NCBI GenBank assembly: GCA_025517425.1
Contig: JAOPJY010000001.1
Coordinates: 186,001 to 250,000 of the forward strand
Direction of reading: 5' to 3'
From: Halobacteria archaeon AArc-dxtr1
GTDB taxonomy: Archaea > Halobacteriota > Halobacteria > Halobacteriales > Natrialbaceae
DNA: 64,000 nucleotides
The translations under genes were made by a program, and so were the position numbers. The notes below the pieces were generated by a model. The model worked only from the letters and a program-made list of their open reading frames with translations. It had not been told where the DNA came from and made no database searches. This document shows, piece after piece, positions 62,662 to 64,000 of this stretch. Positions within the stretch are counted from its first letter, which is position 1, and every line of letters starts with the position of its first letter.

Positions 62662-63006
62662 TTAGGCCGTTTCGAGCGTCTCGCCGAGTTCGCCGCGCTC
62701 GTCGAGTTCCGCGAGCACGTCCGAGCCGCCGACGAACTCGCCGTCGACGAACGTCTGTGGGATCGTCTCCCAGCCGCTGTGTTCCGACAGCGCCGCGCGG
62801 TACTCGTCGAGCGACTCGAGGACGTCGACGGTTTCGAACTCGTCGCGGTGCTCGGCGATGAGACCGAGTGCGCGTCGGGAGTACCCACACTGGGGCATGA
62901 GTTCGGTTCCCTTCATGAAGAGGACGACCTCGTTGTCCGCAATCGTCTCGGCGACGAACTCGTCGACCTCGTCCTGATCGAGGCCCTGATTCGGTGGGAA
63001 GTCCAT
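62662..63006 (-). CDS. Monothiol-type (CGYS) glutaredoxin
   Basis: 114 residues. VVLFMKGTELMPQCGYSRRA with CGYS (40-43) in place of CGFS, and TIPQTFVDGEFVGGSDVLAE as the thiol-binding cis-Pro and Gly-Gly region. Class II glutaredoxins bind [2Fe-2S] or transfer Fe-S; haloarchaea use gamma-glutamylcysteine. Next to YeeE/YedE genes. Confidence 0.92.
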   Translation of the reverse strand: MDFPPNQGLDQDEVDEFVAETIADNEVVLFMKGTELMPQCGYSRRALGLIAEHRDEFETVDVLESLDEYRAALSEHSGWETIPQTFVDGEFVGGSDVLAELDERGELGETLETA

Positions 63007-63087
63007 ACCTACCGGTACGAGCGTGTTCGGGATAGGCCTTGCGTCATCGCGACGCGCTCGTCTCTCTTGGCAGGCGCGCTGATCGCC

Positions 63088-63555
63088 TCAGTCGGCAGCC
63101 GCTGTTGCGGTGTCACTACCGGCGCGCTGGCTGCGCCAGAACCCCTGGGCGTAGGCGCCGACGAACATGCCAGCGATGCCATAGAGGATGAAGACGTTGC
63201 CGACGCCTAGGCTGGCGTAGGCCGCACCCGGGCAGATTCCCGACAGGCCCCAGCCGACGCCGAAGATGCCGCCGCCGAGGACGACGTTCCGGTCGAGTGC
63301 CTTCAGCCGTCGACCGTACGCGGTTCCCGTCAGCGGCGCGTCCGAGCGCAACAGCCCGACGCCGAAAAAGGTGATCCCAGTCACGACTGCCGCGCCGAAC
63401 ATCACGAACATGAGCCCGAAGTCCTCGAGCTGGAGGAAGTTCAGGACGATCTCGGGCTGGGCCATGTGGCTAAAGCCGAGCCCGAACCCGAAGATTAGCC
63501 CGCCGGCAAACACCAGCGGGAGGAACAGCGGGTGTTGCTCGTGTTCGGCGCTCAT
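63088..63555 (-). CDS. YeeE/YedE family half-protein (DUF6691-like)
   Basis: 155 residues from ATG 63555. Helices in VFAGGLIFGFGLGFSHMAQP, DFGLMFVMFGAAVVTGITFF, and the Cys motif GWGLSGICPGAAYASLGVGN. YeeE/YedE proteins import thiosulfate or related sulfur compounds; haloarchaea encode it as two halves. The other half follows upstream. Confidence 0.92.
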   Translation of the reverse strand: MSAEHEQHPLFLPLVFAGGLIFGFGLGFSHMAQPEIVLNFLQLEDFGLMFVMFGAAVVTGITFFGVGLLRSDAPLTGTAYGRRLKALDRNVVLGGGIFGVGWGLSGICPGAAYASLGVGNVFILYGIAGMFVGAYAQGFWRSQRAGSDTATAAAD

Positions 63556-63643
63556 CGCTTCCACCTCCGTCGGTGTTCGCGGCTCGCGGGACACAACGTG
63601 CTCCGCTCGCAGTCCCGAGATTCTCGCCCGAGAATCTCGCTCA

Positions 63644-64000
63644 TTACGGACTCACCCCCAGTGCCTGTACGATCTGGGCGACGCCGATCGCGACGAACAG
63701 GAAGGTCGCGACGCCAACGAACGACGCACTCGAGGCAGAGCCGACGCCGCAGACGCCGTGACCCGAGGTACAACCCTTGCCGACTCGAGTCCCGATGCCG
63801 ATCAGGATGCCCCCGAGGAAGAGCCGCCAGGGCTGGACCTCGGTCAACCAGAGCGTGACGCCGCCGACCTCCCGTAGCTCGCCGGTCGTCGCGGGCTGGT
63901 GGAGGCCACTCGAAAGCAGCCCGGACTGGAAGGTCAGCGCGTAGACGGCCGCACCGGCGACGATTCCGAGCGTGAACACGACCCGCCAGTCGCGGGAGGC
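63644..64000 (-). CDS. YeeE/YedE family protein, 5' end cut by window
   Basis: Partial, at least 119 residues, C-terminal end included; the start lies beyond the right edge. LFLGGILIGIGTRVGKGCTS then GHGVCGVGSAS is the conserved Cys/Gly pattern of YeeE; FVGVATFLFVAIGVAQIVQA is the last helix. Partner of the smaller YeeE/YedE half downstream; probable sulfur-compound uptake. Confidence 0.9.
   Translation of the reverse strand, partial: ASRDWRVVFTLGIVAGAAVYALTFQSGLLSSGLHQPATTGELREVGGVTLWLTEVQPWRLFLGGILIGIGTRVGKGCTSGHGVCGVGSASSASFVGVATFLFVAIGVAQIVQALGVSP

Overview
The window reads as chromosomal DNA of a halophilic archaeon (class Halobacteria). The evidence is a high-GC core (40 of 60 bases are G or C at 20881-20940), very acidic proteins, Tat-type secretion signals with lipoboxes, many starts without an upstream leader and with a TATA-like box about 25-32 nt before the start codon, and lineage-typical genes (KorAB, archaeal YchF, GAP family, amphi-Trp, MoxR/DUF58 cluster). 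The genus cannot be fixed by eye. No rRNA, tRNA, CRISPR array or full-length insertion sequence was seen.

Layout. 1-8.8 kb: membrane-tethered wHTH protein and HEXXH membrane protein, GNAT fusion, DUF389 transporter, frameshifted DUF2267 gene, YchF, UbiA prenyltransferase, aminotransferase, lipoprotein. 8.8-17.9 kb: 2-oxoacid:ferredoxin oxidoreductase (korA-korB) divergent from an FNR-like flavoprotein; methylmalonyl-CoA mutase large subunit and epimerase separated by an aldo/keto reductase and a truncated aRF1-like gene. 18-29.3 kb: DUF892 protein, dnaJ, dnaK and, about 6 kb upstream, grpE; the DNA between dnaK and grpE is lower in GC and holds a cupin, an orphan ABC binding protein, a GAP-family membrane protein, a DUF1254 protein, an 84-bp MITE with a 5-bp target duplication, and a DUF4397 protein. 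29.3-39.7 kb: the XPB helicase and its usual nuclease partner Bax1 lie about 7.4 kb apart; between them are an AEC transporter, a compact ASRT / sugar-lactone oxidase / ASRT operon, a UspA protein, a luciferase-like flavoprotein and a GH15 glucoamylase-type enzyme.

39.7-43.8 kb is the most interesting region. bioY and an ecfT gene diverge from a nitrilase-superfamily gene across a near-canonical BirA operator (CGTAAACC-N14-GGTTTACG) whose AT-rich centre sits where both leaderless promoters would need a TATA box. This suggests that the nitrilase is part of a biotin salvage regulon, possibly releasing biotin from amide conjugates. The expected ECF ATPase gene is missing between bioY and ecfT.

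43.8-64 kb: lipoprotein, split RsmF-type RNA methyltransferase, aldo/keto reductase, five 4-bp-overlapping genes (M48 protease, DUF4129, DUF7269-like, DUF58, DUF7519-like) facing a MoxR ATPase, a PAPS-reductase-family protein, DUF354 glycosyltransferase-like protein, MFS transporter, a regulator / AhpD-like / methyltransferase cluster, a CGYS glutaredoxin and two half-size YeeE/YedE proteins, the last running off the window end.
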